The notes: generated by a model from the sequence alone, not told the origin. DNA of 64,000 bases from Tolypothrix sp. PCC 7712 (GCF_025860405.1 NZ_CP063785.1:6511390-6575389); one strand, 5' to 3'. Shown: positions 51,546 through 61,490, counted from the stretch's first letter. A program made the numbers and translations.

Positions 51546-52349
51546 GTGAAAACCGACAGCATATTTTATCGCCTATTTCAAGAACTCCCTGCCATCTTCT
51601 TTGAATTAATTGGCAATCCTCCCGAAATTGCCAACATCTATCAATTTGCATCTGTTGAAATCAAACAAACAGCCTTTAGAATTGATGGTGTATTTCTCCC
51701 AACCCAAGATGAAGCAAACCCTATTTATTTTGTTGAAGTCCAATTTCAACCAGATGCAGATATTTACTTACGCCTAATATCAGAAGTTGCTTTATACCTA
51801 CGCCAAAATAAACCTAAAAATCCTTGGCGAGGAGTGGTAATTTATCCCAGCCGAGATATAGATATCGGGGATAAAGAAAATTTCTTAGAACTATTCCAAA
51901 GCCAGCGTATCAGTATAATTTACCTAGATGAATTAGGCGAATCTGCATCCTTACCCATAGGTATTGCTACGATAAAATTAGTAATAGAAGGGGAAGACAC
52001 AGCAATTAACACAGCCAGGGAATTAATCAACCGCACCCAGCAAGCAGAAAATTTACAACTCCCACAAAAACAATTACTAGAATTAATAGAGACAATCCTA
52101 GTTTATAAATTCCCGCAAATGAGTCGAGAGGAGATAGAAGCAATGTTTGGGTTAAGTGAATTGAAGCAAACACGAGTTTATCAAGAAGCTGAACAAGAAG
52201 GTAAACAGAAAGGTCGTTTGGAAGCAAAATTAGAAGCTGTACCTAAGTTTTTAGCGCTGGGTTTAACTGTAGAACAGATAGCACAGGCGTTGGATTTGGA
52301 CATTGCACAAGTTCAGCAAGTAGCACAGCAAGCGCCCCCAAATCAATAG
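51546..52349 (+). CDS. Rpn/DUF2887-family PD-(D/E)XK nuclease-like protein (copy 2)
   Basis: 267 residues, GTG start, close paralogue of 35327-36130 over the full length (same start MKTDSIFYRLFQE, same FRIDGVFLPTQD and YFVEVQFQPDADIY core, same helix-turn-helix-like end ALGLTVEQIAQALDLD). Differences concentrate in the middle and in the charged linker (EAEQEGKQKGRLEAKLEA). Confidence 0.82.
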   Translation: MKTDSIFYRLFQELPAIFFELIGNPPEIANIYQFASVEIKQTAFRIDGVFLPTQDEANPIYFVEVQFQPDADIYLRLISEVALYLRQNKPKNPWRGVVIYPSRDIDIGDKENFLELFQSQRISIIYLDELGESASLPIGIATIKLVIEGEDTAINTARELINRTQQAENLQLPQKQLLELIETILVYKFPQMSREEIEAMFGLSELKQTRVYQEAEQEGKQKGRLEAKLEAVPKFLALGLTVEQIAQALDLDIAQVQQVAQQAPPNQ

Positions 52350-52517
52350 TAAGTTAATGCTGTTTTTCAAGCACATTTCAGCAATATGAAGGCATCACAG
52401 CTTAATCAAGATTATCTGGAGCTATGTAGAGCGATGTCTAAAGTTAAGTTAATAGGACTTAGAGAATTGTGCCCAGAACGGGAACACTAGCTTTAAATCA
52501 GGACGAGGAAGTCATGG

Positions 52518-55046
52518 GTGATGAAGGTAGTACTGTTTCTCTTGAAATTCACAAGTGAGTTATTCACTCTAGGGATCATCCTATTAGTAATACTCCTGTG
52601 GAGTCGCTGCGCGATCGCTCAGGTGATATCTGACGGAACTACTAACACTATAGTCAATCAAAGCGAGAATAATTTTAATATTCTTAATGGTAGTGAAAAA
52701 GGTAATAATTTATTTCACAGTTTTAGTAACTTCTCCATTCCTCAGAATGCTTCAGCGACATTTGATTTAATTCATACGCCCAATATTACAACTATATTTA
52801 GTCGAGTTACAGGTGGAAAAATTTCCGATATTAATGGGTTAATTCAAACTCTCAACGGTAATCATCCAGTGAGTTTGTTTTTGATGAATCCTGCGGGGAT
52901 TGTGTTTGGTCAAAATGCCTCGTTGAATATTGGTGGCTCATTTGTGGGAACCACAGCAAATAGTATTAAGTTTGCTGATGGCGTGGAATTTAGTGCAGTT
53001 AATCCTGCTGCATCGCCTTTGTTGACAATAACTGTGCCCATTGGCTTACAGTTGGGGCCAAATTCCCGAGGAATTACTGTGCAAGGAAATGGACATCGCC
53101 TAATTAGCGGATTATACATCCCTACAGATCGTAGCCAGAATCCCATTGGCTTACAGGTCAAGGCAGGTAATACATTGGCATTGATTGGCGGTGATGTGAA
53201 GTTTGTCGGTGGGATTGCAACCGTTAATGGGGGGGGACATATAGAAATAGGCAGTGTCAGCAATGGGCAGGTTGCACTCAATACCACTGGACAAAATTGG
53301 GTGGGCGATTACTCCAAGGCGGAACAATTCCAGAATATCAATCTCGATGCGCGATCGCTACTCGATGCCAGTGGCACTAACGGCTCGATTCAAATTCAAG
53401 GACGGAATATCAATTTAACCGCAGGTTCTGCTGTTCTGCTCCAAAACCTGGGGGCACAATCGTCAAAAGGAATTACAATCAATGCCACGGAGTCCCTTAA
53501 CCTCACAGGGAACGTACCTGATGGCAGTATTGGAAGTTCCATTCAAATTGATAATTTAGGCATCGGTCAAGCAGGTGATATTACTATCTCTGCTGGGCAG
53601 CTATCTATCCAAGATGGTGGACTAATTAAAACTGGGCTGTTTACCCAAGGATCTGGTGGCAATATTACAGCTAATGTTGCCAACTTTATCGATGTCAGTG
53701 GTTTTGCCCCTAGCAATCCAAGGCAGTTGTCCGCCCTCATCACAGGTACAGCTAACTTCACAAATGCAGGCAATATTACAGTCTCAACTACCAACCTGAG
53801 GCTTCTCAATGGTGCTGCTTTTTTCTCTACAACCTTAGGCTCTGGACAGGCTGGAACGTTAAGGGTTAATGCCAAAGACTTAATTGAAATTGCTGGTAAC
53901 AACTCAATTACATTGTTACCGAGTCTAATGAGTTCAACAACTCTCAGTTCTGGAAATGCCAATAACACGTTCGTCAACACATCGAGATTAGTAATTCGAG
54001 ACGGTGGAGCTCTAGGGTCTAGCAGCTTGGCTATCGGTTCATCTGGTAGTGTGATCATTAATGCTTCAGAGTCTGTAGATATCAATGGTAAAGGCACTGG
54101 TTCAATTACACCTAGCCGCATCACTTCAACTGCTGAGATTGTCGATCCAGTCACTCAAGCAGTTTATGGGCTGCCTCCCATTCCCAGCGGTAATGCAGGT
54201 TCTCTTACAATTAATACACCTTCGTTACGCATCACAAATGGGGCTTTTGTGACCGTAAAAAACGACGGGCCTGGGAGTGCAGGAGATTTGCAGATTAATG
54301 CCAACTCTATTTTTCTCGACAACCAAGGTACCATCAGCGCATCAACTATCTCTGGCAATGGGGGGAATGTCAAATTAAACTTGCAAGATAATTTGCTCAT
54401 GCGTCACGATAGCCTCATTACCGCCACTGCTGCGGGTAAAGGTAATGGTGGTAACTTGTCAATTAATGCACCATTGATTATGAGTTTAGAAAACAGCGAC
54501 ATCATCGCCAATGCAGTTCAAGGTCAAGGTGGGAATATTCAAATTACCACTCAAGGTATCTTTGGTCTGGAATTACGTCCGCAGCTAACTTCTAAAAGCG
54601 ATATTACAGCGAGTTCTGAGTTTGGGCTAAATGGTGCTGTAGAAATTAAAACTCTAGCAGTCGATCCTAGCAAAGGAATTGTGGCATTACCAGTGCAGCC
54701 AAAAGATCCATCATCATTAATTACTCAAGGTTGTGGACAAAATCAACCTAGTGAATCTAACCACTTCACTGTAACTGGACGAGGTGGTTTACCCCAAAAT
54801 CCAGATGTAGCACTCGGGAGCGACACAGTTTTAGAAGATATGCAAACAGTTCCGATTCCGACAAACAGCGATCGCTCTTTGGTAACTGCTAGTTCGATAA
54901 ATCTACCATCCCAGACCGCTAATGAGATTGTAGAAGCTCAGGGATTGCTCATTACTCCTCAAGGAGAAATATTATTAACAGCACAAGCAATAGTGAACAC
55001 GCCTCATAGTTCTGGACTCAATACAGCTAGCTGTTCTACAAATTAG
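52518..55046 (+). CDS. Two-partner-secretion exoprotein (filamentous haemagglutinin N-terminal domain)
   Basis: 842 residues, GTG 52518 or ATG 52521 after GAGGA. A signal peptide (residues about 12-34) is followed by the TPS domain: QVISDGTTNTIVNQSENNF, FSNFSIPQNASATF, VSLFLMNPAGIVFGQNASLNIGGSFV (seen in blocks such as MNPAGIVFGQNASL). A beta-helix-like repetitive stretch rich in Gly/Asn/Ser follows (GSGGNITANVANFIDVSG). The last about 30 residues carry a Cys pair (GCGQ, SCST). These proteins are exported by a TpsB/Omp85-type partner and act as adhesins or contact-dependent factors. No TpsB gene is adjacent. Confidence 0.9.
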   Translation: MMKVVLFLLKFTSELFTLGIILLVILLWSRCAIAQVISDGTTNTIVNQSENNFNILNGSEKGNNLFHSFSNFSIPQNASATFDLIHTPNITTIFSRVTGGKISDINGLIQTLNGNHPVSLFLMNPAGIVFGQNASLNIGGSFVGTTANSIKFADGVEFSAVNPAASPLLTITVPIGLQLGPNSRGITVQGNGHRLISGLYIPTDRSQNPIGLQVKAGNTLALIGGDVKFVGGIATVNGGGHIEIGSVSNGQVALNTTGQNWVGDYSKAEQFQNINLDARSLLDASGTNGSIQIQGRNINLTAGSAVLLQNLGAQSSKGITINATESLNLTGNVPDGSIGSSIQIDNLGIGQAGDITISAGQLSIQDGGLIKTGLFTQGSGGNITANVANFIDVSGFAPSNPRQLSALITGTANFTNAGNITVSTTNLRLLNGAAFFSTTLGSGQAGTLRVNAKDLIEIAGNNSITLLPSLMSSTTLSSGNANNTFVNTSRLVIRDGGALGSSSLAIGSSGSVIINASESVDINGKGTGSITPSRITSTAEIVDPVTQAVYGLPPIPSGNAGSLTINTPSLRITNGAFVTVKNDGPGSAGDLQINANSIFLDNQGTISASTISGNGGNVKLNLQDNLLMRHDSLITATAAGKGNGGNLSINAPLIMSLENSDIIANAVQGQGGNIQITTQGIFGLELRPQLTSKSDITASSEFGLNGAVEIKTLAVDPSKGIVALPVQPKDPSSLITQGCGQNQPSESNHFTVTGRGGLPQNPDVALGSDTVLEDMQTVPIPTNSDRSLVTASSINLPSQTANEIVEAQGLLITPQGEILLTAQAIVNTPHSSGLNTASCSTN

Positions 55047-55352
55047 TAGATATATAGGAATCCGCTTTGATTCCTGAAATTATTTGCGTAGGGAGGGAAC
55101 AGGGAACAGGGAACGGGGAACAGGGAAGAAGAAATAAAAGTGTACTTAGGTTTTTTCAAAAATCAAATATGAGTCCTATATATAATAAGCAAAACCCCAA
55201 TACTTGTCGGTTAAGGGCAAAAGGGGAAGGGGAAAAGGGGCAAGAAAAAACCTTTAACCCTTACCCTTTAACCTTTTCCCCAAACCAAACTCCCAGTTGA
55301 AAATCCTTAACCGAGCAGTATTGAGCAAAACCCCATACTTGGAGGTGCAGCA
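55047..55352. other. Gap with GGGAACAG repeats
   Basis: About 305 bases. 55093-55130 is a tandem GGGAACAGGGAAC run, and 55205-55285 has GGGGAAAAGGGG and its partner CCTTTAACCTTTTCCCC, which could pair. The end carries GGAGG for the next gene. No gene was recognised. Confidence 0.55.
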
Positions 55353-56090
55353 GTGGTACAACAAGTCACACCAGAACCCACCATCGCAGTTATCTACCCC
55401 CAAAGCGACGGACAGCCAATGGCAGATAATACAGAACAATTTACCTGGATTGTTAAAATTAAAGAAAATTTAGAAATATTATTTGCATCACAAGCTGATG
55501 TATTTATCGCTGGAGATTTATTTTGGTATCCAGTTAAAGGAAACCCAAATATTAAACAAGCGCCAGATACGATGGTAGTCTTTGGTAGACCCAAGGAAAA
55601 ACGGGGTTCTTATTTACAATGGGAAGAAGATAATATTTCACCACAGGTAGTATTTGAAATTTTATCGCCTGGTAATACTCTCAAAGAAATGACTAAAAAA
55701 TTGCAGTTTTATCAGCGTTACGGCGTGGAAGAATATTACATTTACGATCCAGCTAAGAACGATTTAAATGGCTTACTCCGTTCTGGCGATAGTTTTGAAG
55801 TCATTGAAGAGATGAACGGCTGGGTAAGTCCACGTTTGGGAATCCGGTTTCAACTTACAGCCGCAACCCTGGAAATTATTTCTCCTACTGGACAAAAGTT
55901 TTTAACACCTGTAGAAATTGACCAGCTACGAGAACAAGAACGCCAACGCGCAGAACAGGAACATCAACGTGCTGAACAGGAACGTCTAGCCAAGGAAGCA
56001 GCTTTACAAGAATTACAACAAGAGCGCGATCGCTATCAAGAATTGTTAACTAAACTCCAAGCCGAGGGAATTGATACAGAGAATTTGTAA
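55353..56090 (+). CDS. Uma2-family protein with C-terminal coiled coil
   Basis: 245 residues, GTG start supported by GGAGG nine bases upstream. The Uma2 core shows FIAGDLFWYPVKGNPNIKQAPDTMVVFGRPK (read in blocks), VVFEILSPGNTLKEM and the typical YGVEEYYIYDP. A coiled-coil tail rich in Glu, Gln, Arg follows (residues about 195-240, REQERQRAEQEHQRAEQERL). It is a common cyanobacterial version. Function unknown. Confidence 0.83.
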   Translation: MVQQVTPEPTIAVIYPQSDGQPMADNTEQFTWIVKIKENLEILFASQADVFIAGDLFWYPVKGNPNIKQAPDTMVVFGRPKEKRGSYLQWEEDNISPQVVFEILSPGNTLKEMTKKLQFYQRYGVEEYYIYDPAKNDLNGLLRSGDSFEVIEEMNGWVSPRLGIRFQLTAATLEIISPTGQKFLTPVEIDQLREQERQRAEQEHQRAEQERLAKEAALQELQQERDRYQELLTKLQAEGIDTENL

Positions 56091-56132
56091 TTGCGGTGAC
56101 TGCGATCGCATCCAAAATTATAGGGATAAATT

Positions 56133-59100
56133 CTATTCTTGCCATTGCTGCAACTGATTCTGAGCAAAGTTTCTCAGTTGCTCATCTGGGTCATTTGCTG
56201 CTCTGTCGCGTAGTAATGGTAACGTGTCGGGATGCTGCGGAAAATGTTGGACTATAATCTGCAGTGCTATTTTTCGGGGATTACCTTCATAGTCTGGTTG
56301 AACTTCAAAAGGATCGTTGACAGCACAGTTGTAGTAAATTGCAAACAAATCCCGATCATCTTGAAAACTACGGGCTAATTCTTCTACGGCTGCGCCACGC
56401 ACACTTGCACTATTATCTTGAGTAGCTTGTTGTTTGAGGATAGATTTTGTATCGGGATCATCTTTGAAACTGCAGACTAATTCTTCTACCGCTACAAGTC
56501 GCACATATTCATTATCATCTTGGATAGCCCGTTGCTTGAGAATAGATTTTGTGTCGGGATCATCTTTAAAATAGCGGACTAATTCTTCCATAGCTGCACA
56601 TCTTATACCTGCACTTTCATCATGCATAGTGCGTTCTTTAAGCCATATTTTAATATCTGGGTCAACTAAAAAGCTATGAACTAATTCTTGTATTGCTACA
56701 ATTCTCACATCGCTATCATCATCATCAGTAGCACTTTGTTTCAGGATTAATTTAATCTCATGATCCTGGGGAAAGCAGCGAGCTAATCCTTCAAGTGCTG
56801 CACGTCGCACATCACTATTATCATCATTGATAGCGCGTTGTTGTAACCAATTTTTGGTATCCGATTGCTCTGGGAAACTGCGAACTAATTCTTGCACCGC
56901 TACAACACGCACAGCCCAATGATTATCTTGAATAGCACGTTGTTGCAGCCAGATTTTTGTATCGGGATCGTATTGAAAGCTGTGGGCTAACCCTTCGAGT
57001 GCAGCACGTCGCACATCACTATCATCATCATTGGTAGCGCGTTGTTGCAACCAGGTTTGAGTATTGCGATCGTTGGGAAAACTACGAGCGAATTCTTGCA
57101 CTGCGACAACTCGTACATCGCTATCATCATCATTGATAGCCTGTTGTTGCAACCAAGTTTTAGTATTGGGATCGTTGGGGAAACTGCGGACGAATTCTTG
57201 TACCGCTACAACACGCACAGCCCAGTGATCGTCGTGAACAGCCCGTTGTTGTAGCCAAGTTTTGTTGTCTGGATCGTTAGGGAAACTGCGGGCGAATTCT
57301 TGCACTGCGACAACACGCACAGCCCAGTGATCATCATGAACAGCCCGTTGTTGTAGCCAAGTTTTGTTGTCGGGATCATCTTTAAATCCACGGGCGAATT
57401 CTTGCACCGCTGCACGTCTGACAGCCCAATGAGCATCGTTGATGGCGCGTTCTTGTAGCCAGGTTTTAGTATTGGGATCATCTTTGAAACTGTGGGCGAA
57501 TCCTTCCACTGCTGCACAGCGCACATCACTATCATCATCACTAGCAGCATGTTGTTGCAGCCAGATTTTAGTATCAGAAGATTCTGCCCAAGTCATAGCA
57601 ATTGCTGCAACTGCTTGAGTGCGAATTTCTTGAACTAGCTTTGTTTCTTCTTCATCTCGATAAGGTACGTAATCATATGAGAGGTCATATTTAGTTAAGG
57701 CATTTAAACGCTCAAATAATTGATTAGATATTGAGATAATCCCTGAACGATTTCTGACTTCTGCTAGACATTTAGCTGCTAAGAATAAGTTTCTAAATTC
57801 AAACTCTTCACCATTCTGCCCCATTAAATAAACTAAAATTTCACCTACAAATTTCGGCTCAATCATTGCCGATATCAGCAATAAAAGTTCATGCCATCTT
57901 TCATCCTGCCAATGTTGTCCAAAAACTTCATATTTCATTTGTTCTATAGTCAGAGTTTGTGTTTCTTTAAACTGCCAAACAAACTCCCAAGCACAGAAGT
58001 ATTCCAAAAATGTCCGATGTACAAAAGCATAATAATCTGCACCTAAAAAAGATAGCATAAAGTTACGAGTCCGCATTTGATTAATCATCATCTGCGCTAC
58101 TTCTCTAGGTTGCTCAAATTCTCTGATTGTTAAATAATCAATTAAAATCTTTTCTAACTCATTTTCTCTAATTAAATTACCTGCCAATCCTGGATGGCTA
58201 TTTTGCATATAATAAGCAACTTGACGAAGTATTGCTTGTTTATCTTTATAATCAATCGTCTTTTTATCTAAACGGTTACCTTCTACCAAAGCGCGTTCTA
58301 CATCCCATTGATGTAGTAATACCTTGGATGCTTGATTATAAAGTTCGTTTCTATCTCGTGGCAGTTCTTGATTACGATTTAGAATTGCCATCATGGTTAA
58401 TAGCAGGGGATTTCCAGCTAATTCTGCAATAGATTTGACTGTATTAATTGCTTCTTGCAGGCGTTCTCTTTTTCTGGCTTTATCTGCTACATCACTAAAA
58501 GTTAGCTCATGCCAACGATAAATAAAATCCTGAATCTGTTCTGGTTCTAAATCTTGTAAAATGAAGTGATGAAAATTAGTATTACTGAATCGTTGCGGTT
58601 CGTAACCAATAATCCGAGAAGTAACAATCACCTGCACATAAGGATAATCATTAATAAAGCTATGAATATCATTAATTATCTCGTCGCGTAGCCTGAGATC
58701 AAACACTTCATCTAAACCATCAAACATGACCAACGCATTACCAGCTTTTAACTGCTCTTGTAATTTAACTTGATTTAGTTGGGCAGTTGTATTTCTACAT
58801 TGGGTAAAAAAATCTAAAAAATTTTCACATTCTCCATTTTCCCGGAGCCGCATATAATTACGTAATTCAATTAGCAAGGGAATTGGGAATAGCATTAAAT
58901 TATCTTGAGAAGATTCTGCCCAGTTTAAGGCTAAATATTGCAACAATGTAGATTTACCCGAACCAGGATATCCCAAAATTACAATGTATTTGTAAATATG
59001 TTTTTCATTAATTACATCTAAAACTGAGCGAATTGGCTGTTCCAAATAAAGACTGTTCTGTCCTGCCAATTCTTCATGGGAAATTTCTAATGCTAATTCA

Positions 59101-59855
59101 TCACTTTCTCGCAGCCGTCTAAAATATTCCTTGGGAAGCTCGTGAAGTTGTGGTAAAAATTGATGCGTTTCTCGCACATTTTGAGGGATAAACATTCGCC
59201 ATAACTTCAGATTCCTGTAAGCATAACCGCTGGTATCTAAACTATCTAGCTTGATGTCACCGTAGATTTCTCGAATAGATTCTTGATATTTAGCTAGGTT
59301 AAAACTTACCATTGGCTCGATGACGATCCCAGCATTTTCAGCAAAATTAGATGATTGTTCTGATGTTAAAAAAAAGCGTAAAGTATCCGACTCTAACAGC
59401 AATTCTTGAACTTGTATTAGATACTGATCTATTAAAATTTGCCAGTTAAATCTATAAGGTAGAGATTGTAGGCGTAGTCTTTGCCAAGCTTCTTCTAATG
59501 ATTTAGCATTTAAATGTTCACAATGAATATCAAAAGCCTGACCAAGAATTTCTCGGACATACTTATCTTTAGTAAATTTTCTGACATCTTCGGTGTAGCT
59601 TTTAATTTCATCGTCAGAAAGTTTGCATCGCACTTTTAACTGCTGTTGTAGTAGCTGTAAAAACTCTTTTAATGCTTTACCAGCAGTAATTCCTAGCTCT
59701 TCTTTTGGTAATTGATTTAAAATTTTGTTAGGGATACCATGTAATAAAAGATTTGTCCCATCTGTAGCAACTTCTTTTGCAACTTCTTCCAAAATTACCT
59801 TAAAAATCAACCCAACAGCCTGAATTGCCCCCCAAACAGTCAACCAATTCAGCAT
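56133..59855 (-). CDS. NACHT-domain NTPase with HEAT repeats (bacterial NLR-like)
   Basis: 1240 residues. An N-terminal helical region (about 1-280, starting MLNWLTVWGAIQAVGLIFKV) could be membrane-active or an effector. The NACHT domain has Walker A GYPGSGKSTLLQ near 297, Walker B ALVMFDGLDEV near 377 and the following VTSRIIGYEP and LAGNPLLLTMMAIL. A winged-helix/linker region leads to at least 12 clear HEAT-type repeats of 31 residues (DSDVR--A-E-L--SF--D--TK-WLQQ-A), then two degenerate ones. Repeat cores alternate between HWAVR and DSDVR types. Bacterial NACHT proteins of this type act in phage defence; direct evidence here is only the architecture. It is a single gene in the accessory island. 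Confidence 0.85.
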   Translation of the reverse strand: MLNWLTVWGAIQAVGLIFKVILEEVAKEVATDGTNLLLHGIPNKILNQLPKEELGITAGKALKEFLQLLQQQLKVRCKLSDDEIKSYTEDVRKFTKDKYVREILGQAFDIHCEHLNAKSLEEAWQRLRLQSLPYRFNWQILIDQYLIQVQELLLESDTLRFFLTSEQSSNFAENAGIVIEPMVSFNLAKYQESIREIYGDIKLDSLDTSGYAYRNLKLWRMFIPQNVRETHQFLPQLHELPKEYFRRLRESDELALEISHEELAGQNSLYLEQPIRSVLDVINEKHIYKYIVILGYPGSGKSTLLQYLALNWAESSQDNLMLFPIPLLIELRNYMRLRENGECENFLDFFTQCRNTTAQLNQVKLQEQLKAGNALVMFDGLDEVFDLRLRDEIINDIHSFINDYPYVQVIVTSRIIGYEPQRFSNTNFHHFILQDLEPEQIQDFIYRWHELTFSDVADKARKRERLQEAINTVKSIAELAGNPLLLTMMAILNRNQELPRDRNELYNQASKVLLHQWDVERALVEGNRLDKKTIDYKDKQAILRQVAYYMQNSHPGLAGNLIRENELEKILIDYLTIREFEQPREVAQMMINQMRTRNFMLSFLGADYYAFVHRTFLEYFCAWEFVWQFKETQTLTIEQMKYEVFGQHWQDERWHELLLLISAMIEPKFVGEILVYLMGQNGEEFEFRNLFLAAKCLAEVRNRSGIISISNQLFERLNALTKYDLSYDYVPYRDEEETKLVQEIRTQAVAAIAMTWAESSDTKIWLQQHAASDDDSDVRCAAVEGFAHSFKDDPNTKTWLQERAINDAHWAVRRAAVQEFARGFKDDPDNKTWLQQRAVHDDHWAVRVVAVQEFARSFPNDPDNKTWLQQRAVHDDHWAVRVVAVQEFVRSFPNDPNTKTWLQQQAINDDDSDVRVVAVQEFARSFPNDRNTQTWLQQRATNDDDSDVRRAALEGLAHSFQYDPDTKIWLQQRAIQDNHWAVRVVAVQELVRSFPEQSDTKNWLQQRAINDDNSDVRRAALEGLARCFPQDHEIKLILKQSATDDDDSDVRIVAIQELVHSFLVDPDIKIWLKERTMHDESAGIRCAAMEELVRYFKDDPDTKSILKQRAIQDDNEYVRLVAVEELVCSFKDDPDTKSILKQQATQDNSASVRGAAVEELARSFQDDRDLFAIYYNCAVNDPFEVQPDYEGNPRKIALQIIVQHFPQHPDTLPLLRDRAANDPDEQLRNFAQNQLQQWQE

Positions 59856-60204
59856 AAATTTAGTAGCCTTTGATATTTGGTTATAAGTATATACACTATA
59901 TTTGTCTAATATAGCAATCTTCCACTTTATTGCAGAAATATCATCAAAAAATCACAAAATGCTTGATTAATGTGTGGTGTAGGGTATCAGTATGCGGGGG
60001 TTAAATACCGCTTGACTTAAAAAATAATACATTTGATGAACTAAATTGAAAGAGATGGAAGAGTGAATTCTATCAAAATTTTCTAACAATGGTGTAAAAA
60101 TTTTAAATCTTCTACATTTATTTGTCATATGAGTTCACAAATTTAGCATTTGGACTTTTGACTGCTCCCACAGAACAAATATGTATCAAATTAGTAAATC
60201 TGGC
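59856..60204. other. Gap without recognised features
   Basis: About 350 AT-rich bases upstream of the NACHT-HEAT gene. It must contain its promoter. Nothing else was seen. Confidence 0.45.
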
Positions 60205-60690
60205 TCAATGAGTGACTGTAATAGCTATTTTCCCTACAGCACGTTCTGTTTCACTATCTGTATGCGCTGCTACTAATTCTTCTAACTGATATATGCTGTG
60301 AATGACAACAAAAATTTTACCCGCTTCCATCAAGTTTTCTAAGTAAAGCAAGTCTTTATTATTAGAGTTTTTCTATGATAAATGTGACCTTTTTACCAGG
60401 TAAGAAGGTCGTGAAAATGCTCTGCACAAAGCTTTCAGTGCTGGGTAAGGTTCTGATATATACACCATTGGGTTTGAGAACTCATTTGCAATCAGCAGGC
60501 CAGGAATTTTTTCTTGATGAGCGATCGCAACATTCCTTGGCAATTTTCCAATCAACAAGATTAACACTACTAGCGTGAATCTTCACGAGTAATTAGTCAG
60601 GCTTCATCGTCGGTTCTTCCACATCCTCATACTGCAACACCTCAGCAGACCCATATCGGCGGATAACAACAGCTTTTATCTCATTCCTCC
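60205..60690 (-). pseudogene. Decayed zinc-type alcohol dehydrogenase / quinone oxidoreductase
   Basis: Two fragments of a medium-chain dehydrogenase are readable on the minus strand. Near 60600-60680 is KAVVIRRYGSAEVLQYEDVE, the family start, ending in a stop; its normal ATG is destroyed by four extra bases. Near 60205-60400 is the C-terminus with FLPGKKVTF, LLYLENLMEAGKIFVVIHS and ERAVGKIAITVTH, ending at the TGA complement at 60205. Most of the catalytic and NADP-binding part is missing. Confidence 0.7.
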
Positions 60691-60714
60691 TGCTACCCCG
60701 TTTTCGTCTATGAA

Positions 60715-60800
60715 TACAGTGTAGTGGGGATTGGGTGCTGGATATTGGGTATTGGGTAATTGGTAATAGGAATAAACACCCGGCACCAAACACCTAACAC
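60715..60800. repeat. GGGTATTGGGTAATTGG repeats
   Basis: Degenerate GGGTATTGGGTAATTGG units followed by CACCAAACACC units. It is intergenic in the right part of the island. Confidence 0.7.
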
Positions 60801-61047
60801 CAAACCCCAACCAAGTAAAAATGCCTGTTTTGACTTCTTTAGAAAAAGAAAAATTCAGGATAAAAAATTAAGTTTTTGATAATTATATGCATTAATAGAG
60901 ATGTTTATACTATTGTATAAGCCTTATATAGCAAGGATTAGCGACGTTATTGCATATTATTTCTAATGAAAGATTAAAAAAATATGAATTACATTTTTAC
61001 CCAAAAAAAAATGATATGTTGGATACAGAATTGAATTTCGCACGTAT

Positions 61048-61081
61048 CTGGAGTAGAACGACGTAGACTACTCCAGTTTTT
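61048..61081 (+). terminator. Strong rho-independent terminator without an assigned gene
   Basis: CTGGAGTAG and CTACTCCAG form a perfect 9-bp stem with a loop of about 11 bases, followed by TTTTT on the plus strand. The nearest plus-strand gene upstream ends at 56090, so the transcript it ends may be a small RNA starting within the preceding few hundred bases. Confidence 0.6.
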
Positions 61082-61133
61082 CCCCCTCAATCCCCTATGA
61101 TTACTGGCTTTGGGTGAGGTTTGGGGAATGTTT

Positions 61134-61371
61134 GAGTACAGACATAAATGTCTGAAAACAATCTAAAATCAAGTTCTAACCTTTGTGGGTGCTAGATTTT
61201 GGCTGAGTACAAACAAATCCTGTACCCCACTCTATAAATACTTGTACCCCAATCTAAAAATACTAGAACCTCTACCCGAAAAAAAATTTATTAATTCTTG
61301 TAACGCCTGAAAACTCGGGCTGAAAAAATTTGAGTACAAATTTAATAAATCCAATAAATTCTATCCTAGAT
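61134..61371 (+). promoter_or_regulatory. nifB promoter region with GTACCCC and GAGTACAA boxes
   Basis: GAGTACA at 61134 is followed by a palindrome CAGACATAAATGTCTG. GAGTACAAA at 61205, GTACCCC at 61222 and 61244 (22 bases apart), CTACCCG at 61272 and TGAGTACAA at 61331 then follow. The block 61331-61366 matches 43256-43291 upstream of cysE at 29 of 36 positions. TATCCT at 61363 could be a -10 box. These are candidate CnfR-responsive sites. The distance from the block to the nifB ATG is about 360 bases, so the leader is long. Confidence 0.7.
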
Positions 61372-61490
61372 ACCAGCCAGCCGACTGGAAAAATGGCTGC
61401 TATAAATCATATATCGCCAATCACTTAACGCTTCTAAACAAAAGCGGAAAGTGAGTGGAGGGATGAGATAGCACCATGCCTCTGTGAATG

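Noticed and set aside
57042..57550. Frames inside the HEAT-repeat region on other frames or strands
   Set aside because: They are repeat shadows of the NACHT-HEAT gene.
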